Origin: CAZMGV01 sp964621525 [NCBI: uncultured bacterium]
GTDB lineage: Bacteria > JAGRBM01
Reading direction: 5' to 3'
Length of the DNA: 54,798 nucleotides
Assembly: GCA_964621525.1 (NCBI GenBank)
Contig: CAZUMS010000026.1
Location: forward strand, 1-54,798
In this document: positions 7,930-15,889 of the stretch, in pieces
Layout: each line of letters opens with the position of its first letter
How positions within the stretch are numbered: position 1 is the stretch's first letter
Notes under the pieces: generated by a model
Databases searched by the model: none
The model's input: the letters and a program-made list of their open reading frames with translations, nothing else
Told to the model about the DNA's origin: nothing
Translations under genes and position numbers: made by a program

Positions 7930-8406
7930 TTACGCCGCGACTGCGGATTTCCCGGCGGGAGCTTTCACCCCCGGAAATCCGGCGGCCTTCGCGGCCGGCG
8001 CTCCTTCGCTAAGACCCATGCGCACGACGCGCGGGAGATTGTCCACGCGGAACGCGCGGCGGGCGATGAGCTCGCCGACGTCGGTGCGGTTCACCATCAC
8101 GTCGATGCCCCGGTGAACTTCGGCATGCGGATTCCCGGCAGCCGTGTCGTCCGCGATCAGGTAGGTGAACGGAATCTGGATCGACAGCGGGAACGGACGG
8201 AGCCGCCGGCACAGGTCGCGGCCGGAGAGGCCCGCAAGGCAGTCTTCCGCGATCACCATGTCGGCCGACTTCGTGCGGGCGAGCTCGAGGGCTTCGTTCC
8301 CGTTGTAGGCGATGTGGACTTCGTGGTTTTCCAGCATGAGGCTGCGGATCAGTTCCCGGCGAAGGGCGAAGTTCCCGCTGGCGACCACAACTCGAAGGCG
8401 TCTCAT
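7930..8406 (-). CDS. Degenerate receiver-domain protein (pseudo-response regulator)
   Basis: A 158-residue protein with a CheY-like receiver fold: MRRLRVVVAS as first strand, LENHEVHIAYNGNEALELAR, then ADMVIAEDCLAGLSG. Aligning it by eye with ordinary receivers puts Glu54 where the phosphoacceptor Asp should be, replaces the acidic pair after strand 1 with Ala/Ser, and puts Asn at the conserved Lys position (VMVNRTD). It probably signals without phosphorylation or mimics the phosphorylated state. The C-terminus is Ala/Gly/Lys-rich. The ATG at 8406 is chosen because the receiver begins there and an AAGGA box lies upstream; the frame continues 25 codons further but without conserved sequence. 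No kinase is adjacent. Confidence 0.75.
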   Translation of the reverse strand: MRRLRVVVASGNFALRRELIRSLMLENHEVHIAYNGNEALELARTKSADMVIAEDCLAGLSGRDLCRRLRPFPLSIQIPFTYLIADDTAAGNPHAEVHRGIDVMVNRTDVGELIARRAFRVDNLPRVVRMGLSEGAPAAKAAGFPGVKAPAGKSAVAA

Positions 8407-8620
8407 GTTTCTTGTGTCCTTTCCCCCGGCGGCGTTTTCGGCCTGCTCTGGGGTAGAGACCCCGGCAGTCACCGGAGCCACACCGGACCTAATACAAGGG
8501 GTGTGCCACGAACGCCGAAGCGCCTAACTCACTGTTATAACTTGGGTTTATAAAGGGCCGGTCTGCCGGCGCCGCGGGTATTTCCCCACCCCGGCAGGGC
8601 GGGAGGGGTCACCGGGGACC

Positions 8621-9553
8621 TCAGTTCGGGGAACTGCGGACGTCGCGGGTACGGTCGGATATCTGTTCGCGGGAGCCGCCCCGGAGAGGGTCCGGGGCGC
8701 CTTCGGCGGCTTCGTCGATCTTCCCGCCCTTCTCCGCAAGGCGAAGGACGAAGTTCACCACCTCGTCGGAGGTCCAGTCGACAGGGCCGAAGATCTTCTT
8801 GGCGATCTTCCCGTCGAGATCGATCACGTAGGTCTCGGGGTAGCGGAACGTGCCGAACTGCTTGGCGATCCGCGAATCGTCATCCCAGATGACCGGCATG
8901 GTGATCTTGAGCCTTTCGGTGAAGTCGCGGGCGACCGCTTCGCGGGAATCCTGGTTCACGGCGACCAGTTCGACGCCGCTCGCCTTGGTCCGCTGGTACA
9001 GTTTTTCGAGATCGGGCATCTCCTTGATGCACGGGTCGCACCAGGAGGCCCAGAAGTTGAGGATAATGACCCGCTTGCCCTTCTCGGCGGCGAGGGAGAA
9101 CGGCTCGCCCGTGAGGAACCTGCCCTCGAACAGGGGCGCCGGCTGACCGGTCTCGGGGAACCGCGTGCCCGTGGACTTGGGGAACCTCACGAACGTCACC
9201 GCCAGCGCCAGCACGGCGATGGCGAGCACGATCAGGAACCCCCTGATCGACGGTTCCTCGGCTTTCGGAACGGACGGGTCGTGTTCCACCGGAGCGGACT
9301 CCTTGAGGGCCTTGAGGAGCGCCTCCCGGTCCAGCCGGTAGCGGGAAATTTCCCGCTCCCCGAGCCGGATCACCGGGATGTGCAGCCCGTAGTCCCTTAA
9401 TAGCTCCGGATCGGCGGCAATATCCACCGTCTCGACCTCGAAGGGGACATCGCTTTGGACCCGCTCAAGATCGCGGAGCGCGTCGTCGCAGAGGGTGCAC
9501 CCCTCTTTCGTGTAGAGCCGGACGACGGGAAGCTTCGGGGGCACAGGCGGCAT
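8621..9553 (-). CDS. Membrane-anchored TlpA-like thioredoxin fused to glutaredoxin-like domain
   Basis: The product joins two thiol-redox domains. Residues ~8-90 look like a glutaredoxin-type domain with CTLC (VRLYTKEGCTLCDDAL) and a cis-Pro near HIPVIRL. One transmembrane helix follows (about 110-130). Residues ~140-280 form a TlpA/ResA-like domain with active site WCDPC (NFWASWCDPCIKEMP) and cis-Pro near RYPETYVID. The second domain probably lies in the periplasm and the first in the cytoplasm. The start is uncertain: I use ATG 9553 because it directly precedes the redox domain; a TTG at 9616 would add 21 residues, and neither has a well-placed ribosome site. The gene stands alone, so its partners are unknown. 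Confidence 0.82.
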   Translation of the reverse strand: MPPVPPKLPVVRLYTKEGCTLCDDALRDLERVQSDVPFEVETVDIAADPELLRDYGLHIPVIRLGEREISRYRLDREALLKALKESAPVEHDPSVPKAEEPSIRGFLIVLAIAVLALAVTFVRFPKSTGTRFPETGQPAPLFEGRFLTGEPFSLAAEKGKRVIILNFWASWCDPCIKEMPDLEKLYQRTKASGVELVAVNQDSREAVARDFTERLKITMPVIWDDDSRIAKQFGTFRYPETYVIDLDGKIAKKIFGPVDWTSDEVVNFVLRLAEKGGKIDEAAEGAPDPLRGGSREQISDRTRDVRSSPN

Positions 9554-9677
9554 GGGGGAGTTGTAGCTGACTGGGGGAGCGGGGAGGAAAGGGGCATATT
9601 CGACTAAATGGCCCAACCTCCGGCATCAATCCAGAGAGGACTCTTCAAGATCAGCTTCCAGTAATTATTCGGTACCA

Positions 9678-10655
9678 TCAATCATCTGCGTCGTCGTCAT
9701 CGTCGAGACTGCGGACTCTCCGGGAAAACGCTGCATGGAACTTGTTCAACTCGGTATGCAGCCACTCGTAGTATTCCGGCCACCGACTCCGGTCGTTCAA
9801 ATCCGCACCTTCAAGGTCGATGGCAATCCAGCTGCTTTGCTTCGAGGGATTCAGTTCCCAGCAAAGAGGTTCGCCAATTTCTTTCTCGATCTCGGCTCTC
9901 TGGGCTTCTAGCTGCCTGAAGCTTTGCTTGGCCTTCGGGCCCTTGATGTAGAGATCACAGCTAATAATGGATTCTGTCCTATACAAGCACGCGGACAGGC
10001 TAAAACCGGCCCGGCCTACGGAAAAGGACATCCAGTGCCGGGGGGACGGCTTGGCGGGTCTTACGGCACCGTCTTTCTGGATCATGAAATCATGAAACTC
10101 TGTCCAGAATTCCAGTTGAAGTCGTTTTGTCTCCGTCAATTCGCCGATTTCAATTCCCTTGGCGGCCACTGAAACTTCCCGAGTCCAGTCATTCGGCTTG
10201 CTAATGACATTGAACTTCGGAGCGACCGGAGAATCAGAAATTTTCCAGAGTTCGACTTCGACTCCAATGAAGGAAAATTTCTCCTCCGTAATATCGTTCA
10301 GCCAGTCTAACGTCGCGCGGTGTTCGTCTGTGAAATGTGAGGCGATCCAGATAATTGTTACCGCTTTGAGGCCCGCCGCGTAGGTGAGAATCTGCCCCAA
10401 GTGGGTGTGATCTGTCTTTTCGAGCTGATTCTCGATCAAAACCCAAGAATCGGTCGAAACATCCTTGCACAGAATATCCGCCCGGAACGGTCCGACGTTC
10501 TTCTCCTGCGCTTCCAACTCTAGAGTCAGGCCGAGCGTTTCGCCCAACAATATCAGGTTTTCCTCGCGAGCGAGCCACGGCGTGAAATCCGTCGCTTCGC
10601 TTTCCCAGATATCGCGGAGTTCGACCTTGACCAGACGACTTAACTCTTTCGTCAT
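9678..10655 (-). CDS. DUF4268 domain protein with PD-(D/E)XK-nuclease-like N-terminus
   Basis: A 325-residue protein. The N-terminal ~130 residues resemble a restriction-endonuclease-like fold: FRADILCKD supplies an acidic residue and WVLIENQLEKTDHTHLGQ looks like the catalytic (E/Q)XK-type strand and helix. The C-terminal half matches my knowledge of DUF4268 (segments such as LQLEFWTEFHDFM and YIKGPKAKQSFRQLEAQR). The end is an acidic tail rich in Asp. Its base composition is visibly more AT-rich than its neighbours, which suggests recent acquisition. Proteins of this type occur alone and near restriction-modification systems; no methylase is present here. Nuclease activity is inferred. Confidence 0.72.
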   Translation of the reverse strand: MTKELSRLVKVELRDIWESEATDFTPWLAREENLILLGETLGLTLELEAQEKNVGPFRADILCKDVSTDSWVLIENQLEKTDHTHLGQILTYAAGLKAVTIIWIASHFTDEHRATLDWLNDITEEKFSFIGVEVELWKISDSPVAPKFNVISKPNDWTREVSVAAKGIEIGELTETKRLQLEFWTEFHDFMIQKDGAVRPAKPSPRHWMSFSVGRAGFSLSACLYRTESIISCDLYIKGPKAKQSFRQLEAQRAEIEKEIGEPLCWELNPSKQSSWIAIDLEGADLNDRSRWPEYYEWLHTELNKFHAAFSRRVRSLDDDDDADD

Positions 10656-10848
10656 TGCAGCAGCATCCTGAAATTTTTCGAATTACGCGAAGTTTGAAGA
10701 GATCCGGTTGAAAAGAAAAGCGGCATACTTGCCCGGGAGGCGGCTTCCAATAACCCCTTCCCCTCCCCTTCGCTCCTGTGATACCCACTGACATCGACGT
10801 CAGACAGGCCGCGCGCCCCTGCGGGGCACGGCTGGGGGGCTTTCCGTC

Positions 10849-12396
10849 ATGGCAGCAGCAGCATCCAGAACCGGGGCCGGCGCGAAGGCGCCGAAGGCGA
10901 AAGCGTCCGGGGCGAAGAAGCCGGGCGTCAAGCATTACGACGCCATCGTGATCGGCACCGGCATGGGCGGCGCCGCCTGCGGCGCGATTCTGGCGAAGCA
11001 CGGCTTCAGAACGCTGATCCTCGAAAAGAACCCCCGCATCGGCGGCTCGTGCTCCTGGTACGAGAAGGACGGGTTCAAGATCGACATGGGCACGCACATG
11101 TTCATCCGGGGGAACAACGGCCCGTTCGGCACCTGCACGAAACGCCTCGGCCTCGGCACGCCCATCGAGTTCCGCCGCACGCGCGACATCGCCTGGGTGC
11201 GCGGCTTCAATATCGACGCCCGGATGCCCTCCGACTACCGGCGCATGCCCTACTTCCTCGCGCAGGTGTTCGTTCAGTCGGGGCTGCCGGTGACGGCGCT
11301 CCCGTCGGTCATCACCATGTTCCGCGACATCCTCTCCATGAGCGAAGAGGAGATCGAGCAGTGGGACAACCGGACCATCGACGAGTTCATGTCCGTCTAC
11401 ACGAAGGACCCCTTCGTCCACTCGCTCGTGGGATTCATGATGGGCCTCTACTTCATCCTGCCCACCTGGCAGGCGTCGGCCGGCGAGTCGATCTGGAACC
11501 TCCAGAAGTTCATCCACGAGAACAGCCTGAGCTACCCGAAGGGCGGCTCCATGGCGATCCCTCAGGCGTTCCTCACAGGGGCGGAGAAATACGGCGCCGA
11601 GGTGCTCACGATGGCGGGCGCCGAGAAAATCATCGTCGAGAACGGCCGCGCCGTGGGCGTCATCGCCCGCGGGAACCGGGAGTTCCGCGCGCCGGTCATC
11701 GTCTCCTCGTCCTCGCTCCAGGACACCATGTTCCGCATGGTCGGTAAGGATTATTTCCCCGATGCCTACGTGAAGAAGATCGGGAACATCAAAGGCAGCT
11801 ACATTGCCGTGCAGGCGAAGGTGGCCCTGAAAAAGAAGGTCACTAGCGTCGGCTGCATCTGCGGCGGCTACCCCCGCAAGATCCCGCGCGAGCAGATGAA
11901 CGCCCAGACGATGAAGGAGACGTTCAAGCTGCTGGAGACGGGGAAGGTCGCCGAGTTCACGCCGATCTACTGCCCGATCCCGTCCAACTTCGACTCCGAC
12001 CTCGCCCCGCCGGGGATGCAGCTGCTCACCGCCTGCGCCGTCGCCCCGACGACGGACGTTGAGCTCCAGGACAGCTCGAAGGTGTGGATCGACGGCATGC
12101 TGACGGCGCTTTATGACCTCGTTCCGAACGCGAGGGAGAACATCCTGTTCGAGGACACGTTCTCCGTGCAGGCGATCGCAGGCTGGATCGGCAAGTCGTC
12201 CGGGGCCGCCGTCACCACCGGCCAGACGCCGGACCAGGTGGGCAAGAACCGGCCAGGCCACCGGACGCCGATCCCCGGCCTTTACATGTGCGGAGATTCC
12301 GCGGGAGGCCGCGGCGTCGGCACCGAGCTCGCCTGCCAGTCGGGCATGGACTGCGCCGACCTTATCGACCGCGACCGGCGGGACTTCGTGATCTGA
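10849..12396 (+). CDS. CrtI/phytoene desaturase-like FAD oxidoreductase
   Basis: A 515-residue flavoprotein of the carotenoid desaturase/isomerase-retinol saturase group. The FAD-binding dinucleotide motif IGTGMGGAACGAIL (about 35-48) follows a low-complexity Ala/Lys-rich N-terminal stretch of about 25 residues. The second FAD motif near the C-terminus is PGLYMCGDSAGGRGVGTELA (about 477-496). Family members oxidise or isomerise polyene or long-chain substrates. No other carotenoid gene is seen here, so the substrate is open and an unrelated oxidation is possible. It is convergent with the glutamate-synthase-like gene; the gap between them holds several inverted repeats. Confidence 0.82.
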   Translation: MAAAASRTGAGAKAPKAKASGAKKPGVKHYDAIVIGTGMGGAACGAILAKHGFRTLILEKNPRIGGSCSWYEKDGFKIDMGTHMFIRGNNGPFGTCTKRLGLGTPIEFRRTRDIAWVRGFNIDARMPSDYRRMPYFLAQVFVQSGLPVTALPSVITMFRDILSMSEEEIEQWDNRTIDEFMSVYTKDPFVHSLVGFMMGLYFILPTWQASAGESIWNLQKFIHENSLSYPKGGSMAIPQAFLTGAEKYGAEVLTMAGAEKIIVENGRAVGVIARGNREFRAPVIVSSSSLQDTMFRMVGKDYFPDAYVKKIGNIKGSYIAVQAKVALKKKVTSVGCICGGYPRKIPREQMNAQTMKETFKLLETGKVAEFTPIYCPIPSNFDSDLAPPGMQLLTACAVAPTTDVELQDSSKVWIDGMLTALYDLVPNARENILFEDTFSVQAIAGWIGKSSGAAVTTGQTPDQVGKNRPGHRTPIPGLYMCGDSAGGRGVGTELACQSGMDCADLIDRDRRDFVI

Positions 12397-12438
12397 GGGG
12401 GAGCGTTCTCAAGCTTCCATACGCTCGCTCCCCACACC

Positions 12439-12512
12439 CCGGTTCCTGCGGAACCGGCCCCTCTCCCTGAAACAAGGAGAGGGGCTTGTCCCTCTCTGGT
12501 TCAGGGAGGGAC
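12439..12512. repeat. Cluster of nested inverted repeats
   Basis: Three perfect stems stand side by side. CCGGTTCC-TGC-GGAACCGG spans 12439-12457. CCCCTCTCC (12458-12466) pairs with GGAGAGGGG (12476-12484). GTCCCTC (12488-12494) pairs with GAGGGAC (12506-12512). In addition CTCCCTGAAAC (12464-12474) can pair with GGTTCAGGGAG (12498-12508) with one mismatch, so alternative folds exist. The cluster sits between two convergent genes (stop at 12396, stop at 12582). It may act as a bidirectional terminator or be a dispersed REP-like element. Confidence 0.7.
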
Positions 12513-12581
12513 TGCGAGCGCAGCGAGCTGGGTGGGCAGCGAAACCGGACAGGCCTTCAAATTCCTGCCGGAGGAATTCCC

Positions 12582-14120
12582 TCACGCCGACAGGACAAGG
12601 CCCAGCTCTTCGGGCGTCGCCTTCGGTCTCGGCCCCTGCACGGGATGCAGCTCGTCGAAGCCGCGGATCTTCAGGTGATCGACGACCATCATGAGATGAC
12701 GCCGGTCGAACTCGGACGGCGACCTGAGGCCGCAGGCCCGGGCGATCTCGAGCATGTCCTTGATGACCGCCTTCTGGTAGCGCGTCACGCGGGGAGCCTT
12801 GTTCCGGGGGTCGAGCCCAGCCTGGAGCCAGGCGTTGTGCGTGGCGACGCCCGCCGGGCAGGTGTTGTGCGCGCAGCGGAGCGCGTGGATGCAGCCGATG
12901 GAGAGCATGAACCCGCGCGCGCTCTGGGCCATGTCCGCCCCAAGGGCGAGCGCGATGGCGAGCTCCGCTCCGGTGAAGATCTTGGCCGAGGCGATGAGCC
13001 TCACCCGGTCGCGGATGCCATGGGAACGGAGCGTATCGTCCACGAGGATGAGCGCCTCCTGCAGGGGGTAGCCCACGCGGTCGCTGAAGCTGAGCGGGGC
13101 GGCGCCCGTGCCGCCTTCCTTGCCGTCCACGGTGATGAAATCCGGACAAAGGTTCGTTTCCTTGATGGAGCGCGCGAGGTCCAGGACGTACTGCGGGTCG
13201 CCGACGCAGAACTTGATGCCGACGGGCTTGCCGCTCTCTTCCTGAAGAAGATGGATGAACCGCAGCATCCCGCGGATGTCGGTCCATTCGTTGTGCGCGG
13301 GCGGCGAGATGCAGTCCCGGTTCCGGGGGACGTTCCGGATGCGGGCGATCTCCTCCGTGATCTTGCCCTGCGGGAGCACGCCGCCCTTGCCGGGCTTCGC
13401 CCCCTGCGAGAGCTTGATCTCGATCATCTTCACCTCGGGCCGCGATGCGTTTTCCTTGAACCGCTCGACGTAGAAGTTCCCCTCCTCCGTACGGCAGCCG
13501 AACTTGCCCGTGCCGATCTGCCAGCAGAGATCGGCCCCGCCCTGGAGGTGATAGGGCGAGATCCCGCCCTCGCCCGTGTTGTGGTAGAAGTGCCCCTCTT
13601 TCGCCCCCATGGAGAGCGCGAGGATGGCGTTCCGGCCGAGGGAGCCGTAGCTCATGGCGGAGATGTTGAACCGCTGGGCGGCATAGGGGTGGCGGCGTCC
13701 GGGACCGATCAGCACGCGGTCCGGGTGGAGCGCGTCCTGCCCCGGAAAGGCGCTGTGCCGGAACAGGATCATGCCGGGCTCGCGGACGTTCAGCTTCGTG
13801 CCGAAGGGGTTGCTCGAATCGACGCCCTTCGCCGAGCGGTAGACCCAGTTCCGCACATAGCGCGAGATCGGCCGGTCGCCCGTGTCGTCCGAGAAGAAAT
13901 ACTGGCGCAGTTCCGGGCCGATTGACTCCAGGATGTAGCGCATCGATCCGATGACCGGAAAGTTGTGGCGGATCGCATGCTCCCGCTGGAAGAAAATGTC
14001 GTGAATCGCCCAGAAGATGAAGATGACCAGTGCGAACGCCAGCGGGATCGCCACGGCTCCGATGAAGCTCGTCACGATGCTCATCAGATCCATGATCTGC
14101 TGTTTCGGCGCGAATTCCAT
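12582..14120 (-). CDS. FMN-binding glutamate synthase family protein
   Basis: A 512-residue protein related to the FMN/Fe-S synthase domain of glutamate synthase large subunit, without the amidotransferase domain. An N-terminal hydrophobic segment (SFIGAVAIPLAFALVIFIFW, about 14-33) suggests membrane attachment. Recognisable blocks are FNISAMSYGSLG, SQGAKPGKGG, ITVDGKEGGTGAAP and the 3Fe-4S-type cysteine motif CIHALRCAHNTCPAGVATH, as in canonical GltB (C-x5-C-x4-C). Family members of this stand-alone type are uncharacterised, and an electron-transfer or amino-transfer role is inferred. ATG 14120 has GGGAG 9 nt upstream and is preferred to the upstream in-frame TTG at 14168. Confidence 0.87.
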   Translation of the reverse strand: MEFAPKQQIMDLMSIVTSFIGAVAIPLAFALVIFIFWAIHDIFFQREHAIRHNFPVIGSMRYILESIGPELRQYFFSDDTGDRPISRYVRNWVYRSAKGVDSSNPFGTKLNVREPGMILFRHSAFPGQDALHPDRVLIGPGRRHPYAAQRFNISAMSYGSLGRNAILALSMGAKEGHFYHNTGEGGISPYHLQGGADLCWQIGTGKFGCRTEEGNFYVERFKENASRPEVKMIEIKLSQGAKPGKGGVLPQGKITEEIARIRNVPRNRDCISPPAHNEWTDIRGMLRFIHLLQEESGKPVGIKFCVGDPQYVLDLARSIKETNLCPDFITVDGKEGGTGAAPLSFSDRVGYPLQEALILVDDTLRSHGIRDRVRLIASAKIFTGAELAIALALGADMAQSARGFMLSIGCIHALRCAHNTCPAGVATHNAWLQAGLDPRNKAPRVTRYQKAVIKDMLEIARACGLRSPSEFDRRHLMMVVDHLKIRGFDELHPVQGPRPKATPEELGLVLSA

Positions 14121-14298
14121 TGAACCGTTCTCCCTGCAGCCGGACAAAACCCCTGAATGACCCAACAATAGCGTGCCGCCGGGCCGGGAGCGAGTGCCGG
14201 GCGGGTTCTCAGGGCACCTTTCAGGCCCGAGGAGGGGGTTTCTGATTTGCGTTCCCCCGGTTTGTGTCGGATACTGACGGCGGTTCCCGGAAGGATTT

Positions 14299-14676
14299 AT
14301 GTCTGACAGCAGCGGAAAAACGGTTCTGATCGTCGACGATCACACCTTCGTCAAGGCGTTCTACAAGATGGCCCTGAAGCCCTACGCCCTGAACCTCGTC
14401 TTCGCCTACGACGGGCTCGAAGCCGTGGAGAAAGCCCGCCAGTCCAAGCCCGACCTGATCCTCATGGACATCAACCTGCCGCGCATGGACGGCGTGAGTG
14501 CTGCGAAGATGATCCGTGCCGAACCTTCGCTGAAAGGCGTGCCGATTCTCGCCGTCTCGGCGAGAAACCCCGACGAATACAACGGCAAGGAGGCCGGGTT
14601 CTCCCAGTGCCTCAAGAAGCCGATCACGGTCGAGCAGCTTCGCGACGCGATCGCGGGCTTTCTCGACCTCGCCTGA
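14299..14676 (+). CDS. Single-domain response regulator (CheY-like)
   Basis: A 125-residue protein consisting of one receiver domain. It keeps the acidic pair Asp13/Asp14 (VLIVDDH), the phosphoacceptor Asp57 (LILMDINLPRMDG), the Ser/Thr position (LAVSARN) and the Lys-Pro near the end (CLKKP). It has no output domain, so it must act by protein-protein contact, as CheY or a phosphorelay intermediate does. An AAGGA ribosome site precedes the ATG. No kinase is next to it. It is convergent with 14687-15199. Confidence 0.92.
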   Translation: MSDSSGKTVLIVDDHTFVKAFYKMALKPYALNLVFAYDGLEAVEKARQSKPDLILMDINLPRMDGVSAAKMIRAEPSLKGVPILAVSARNPDEYNGKEAGFSQCLKKPITVEQLRDAIAGFLDLA

Positions 14677-14686
14677 TGCGTCCCGC

Positions 14687-15199
14687 TTAAGCCTGTTTTT
14701 CCAGCGTGAAGTAGAGCAGTTCGATGACCCGCCCGACGATGCGGTAGTTCATCCGGGCGAGATAGAGACCGTCCGCGACGCGCTTCACCTCGCCGGTGAT
14801 CCGGCGGGCGACGCGGGGATTGCGATCCACATCATAATCAAGCTGGAGCACGTCGCCCGAACCGTCCAGGGCGGGGGCGATCAGCGTGTCGAAAGCGACA
14901 AGGTCGATGCCGTTCTGGTCCCGGAGCCAGTAGTTCGATCCCTTGCCCTTCTCGAACCGCTTGCCCCTCCAAGGCATGATGTCGCCCTGGAGGAGGTCAC
15001 GGACGGGACCGCTCAGGATCTCCGGAACAAGATTGAGGCCGGCAGTTGTCAGCAGGCGCCCATGATAGGTGCCGTCCAATTCGTCGGCCGCCGGCGCCTG
15101 AAGCGTCTCAAAAAGCTGCTTCAATCCGTGCTGATCGAGATCGATCAGTTCGTTCACCGTGAGCGGCGGCCGCGGAAGTCCCGACAGGCTGGCTTTCAT
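14687..15199 (-). CDS. Hypothetical protein, possible lipocalin-like fold
   Basis: I do not recognise this 170-residue family. The sequence from about residue 40 on (ELDGTYHGRL, MPWRGKRFEKGKGSNYW, GDVLQLDYDVDRNP, ITGEVKRVADGLYLARMNYR) alternates polar and hydrophobic residues, as in a small beta-barrel or sheet. No signal peptide is visible, so it is probably cytoplasmic. Its ATG overlaps the TGA of the upstream DciA-like gene (ATGA at 15196-15199), which means the two are translationally coupled. The lipocalin idea is only a visual impression. Confidence 0.6.
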   Translation of the reverse strand: MKASLSGLPRPPLTVNELIDLDQHGLKQLFETLQAPAADELDGTYHGRLLTTAGLNLVPEILSGPVRDLLQGDIMPWRGKRFEKGKGSNYWLRDQNGIDLVAFDTLIAPALDGSGDVLQLDYDVDRNPRVARRITGEVKRVADGLYLARMNYRIVGRVIELLYFTLEKQA

Positions 15200-15693
15200 G
15201 TTCTCTTTCCCACCTTCGGGGACGGGGCCGGCGGCTCCGGCTCATCCTCGTCCCTGCTGCCGTGATAGTAGACAAAGGACCGGACCGCGTCACGCAGTGC
15301 GGGATCGAAAATCCGGGCGGCCTTTGCCTCGACCTCCGGTCCTAGCGCACCCGCTGGCGGGACCGGAAACGACCGCACCCGCCGCACCGGCTTTTCGTCG
15401 AGTTCGCTCCAGCGCACGGTCCGGACCTTCAGGGCCGTGAGCGAAGGGTACCCCTGTTCCTGAAGCTTCTTCAGAATGGTTTGGTCGAGCCCCCGGGTCT
15501 CTTGAGCCCAGGCATCGGTCCGAGCCGAGAGGTGCAGCACGCCGTCCTTCGAGAACGCCGGGCGGACATTCCGCGCGAACATGGGCCCCACGATCGCCTG
15601 CCACCGGCGGCGTAGTTCGAGATCGGCCGCGTGCGCTCCGTGACCCGTACGCTCCATCCAGCCCGGCACGAGATCCGCCGCCAGTCGCGGCAT
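15196..15693 (-). CDS. DciA/DUF721 family protein
   Basis: The segment RRRWQAIVGPMFARNVRPAF followed by GVLHLSARTDAWAQE matches the DUF721 pattern of W..IVG.....h..P, then L.V...s..Wa. DciA is the ancestral loader of the replicative helicase DnaB in many bacteria lacking DnaC, so a role at replication initiation or restart is likely. The frame is open up to 15804, but upstream of 15693 there is only a TTG without a ribosome site. ATG 15693 (MPRLAADLV) gives 165 residues, normal for the family. The C-terminus (EDEPEPPAPSPK) is a Pro-rich acidic tail. It is coupled to the next gene by an ATGA overlap. Confidence 0.72.
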   Translation of the reverse strand: MPRLAADLVPGWMERTGHGAHAADLELRRRWQAIVGPMFARNVRPAFSKDGVLHLSARTDAWAQETRGLDQTILKKLQEQGYPSLTALKVRTVRWSELDEKPVRRVRSFPVPPAGALGPEVEAKAARIFDPALRDAVRSFVYYHGSRDEDEPEPPAPSPKVGKRT

Positions 15694-15839
15694 TTTCTTC
15701 GGTTTGCCCTGCACGCATGAAACGTGGGCGATTCGGGCGTCCGGGGCAAACAGGGGACGACTCTCCACGGCTTGGAGAACGAGCGTGTGCCCACGTCCGA
15801 GCAATAGATTTCAAATATAATACAATAGTATCAATAAGT

Positions 15840-15845
15840 TATAAT
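15840..15845 (+). promoter_or_regulatory. Candidate -10 element (TATAAT) for tetR-BVMO unit
   Basis: A perfect TATAAT lies in an AT-rich stretch (15805-15877) that contrasts with the GC-rich surroundings. No good -35 box is found at 16-18 nt. If used, transcription would start near 15852, just upstream of the palindrome at 15868-15889. Confidence 0.4.
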
Positions 15846-15867
15846 TTTACTCTTGATTCATACATAA

Positions 15868-15889
15868 GCGGAATGATATGTCATTCTGC
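15868..15889. promoter_or_regulatory. Palindromic operator, probable TetR autoregulation site
   Basis: GAATGATATGTCATTC (15871-15886) is a perfect 6+4+6 inverted repeat. It extends to 22 bp (15868-15889) with one mismatched pair. It overlaps the first possible ATG of the tetR gene (15878-15880). Its core closely matches the operator at 39774-39793. Confidence 0.65.
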
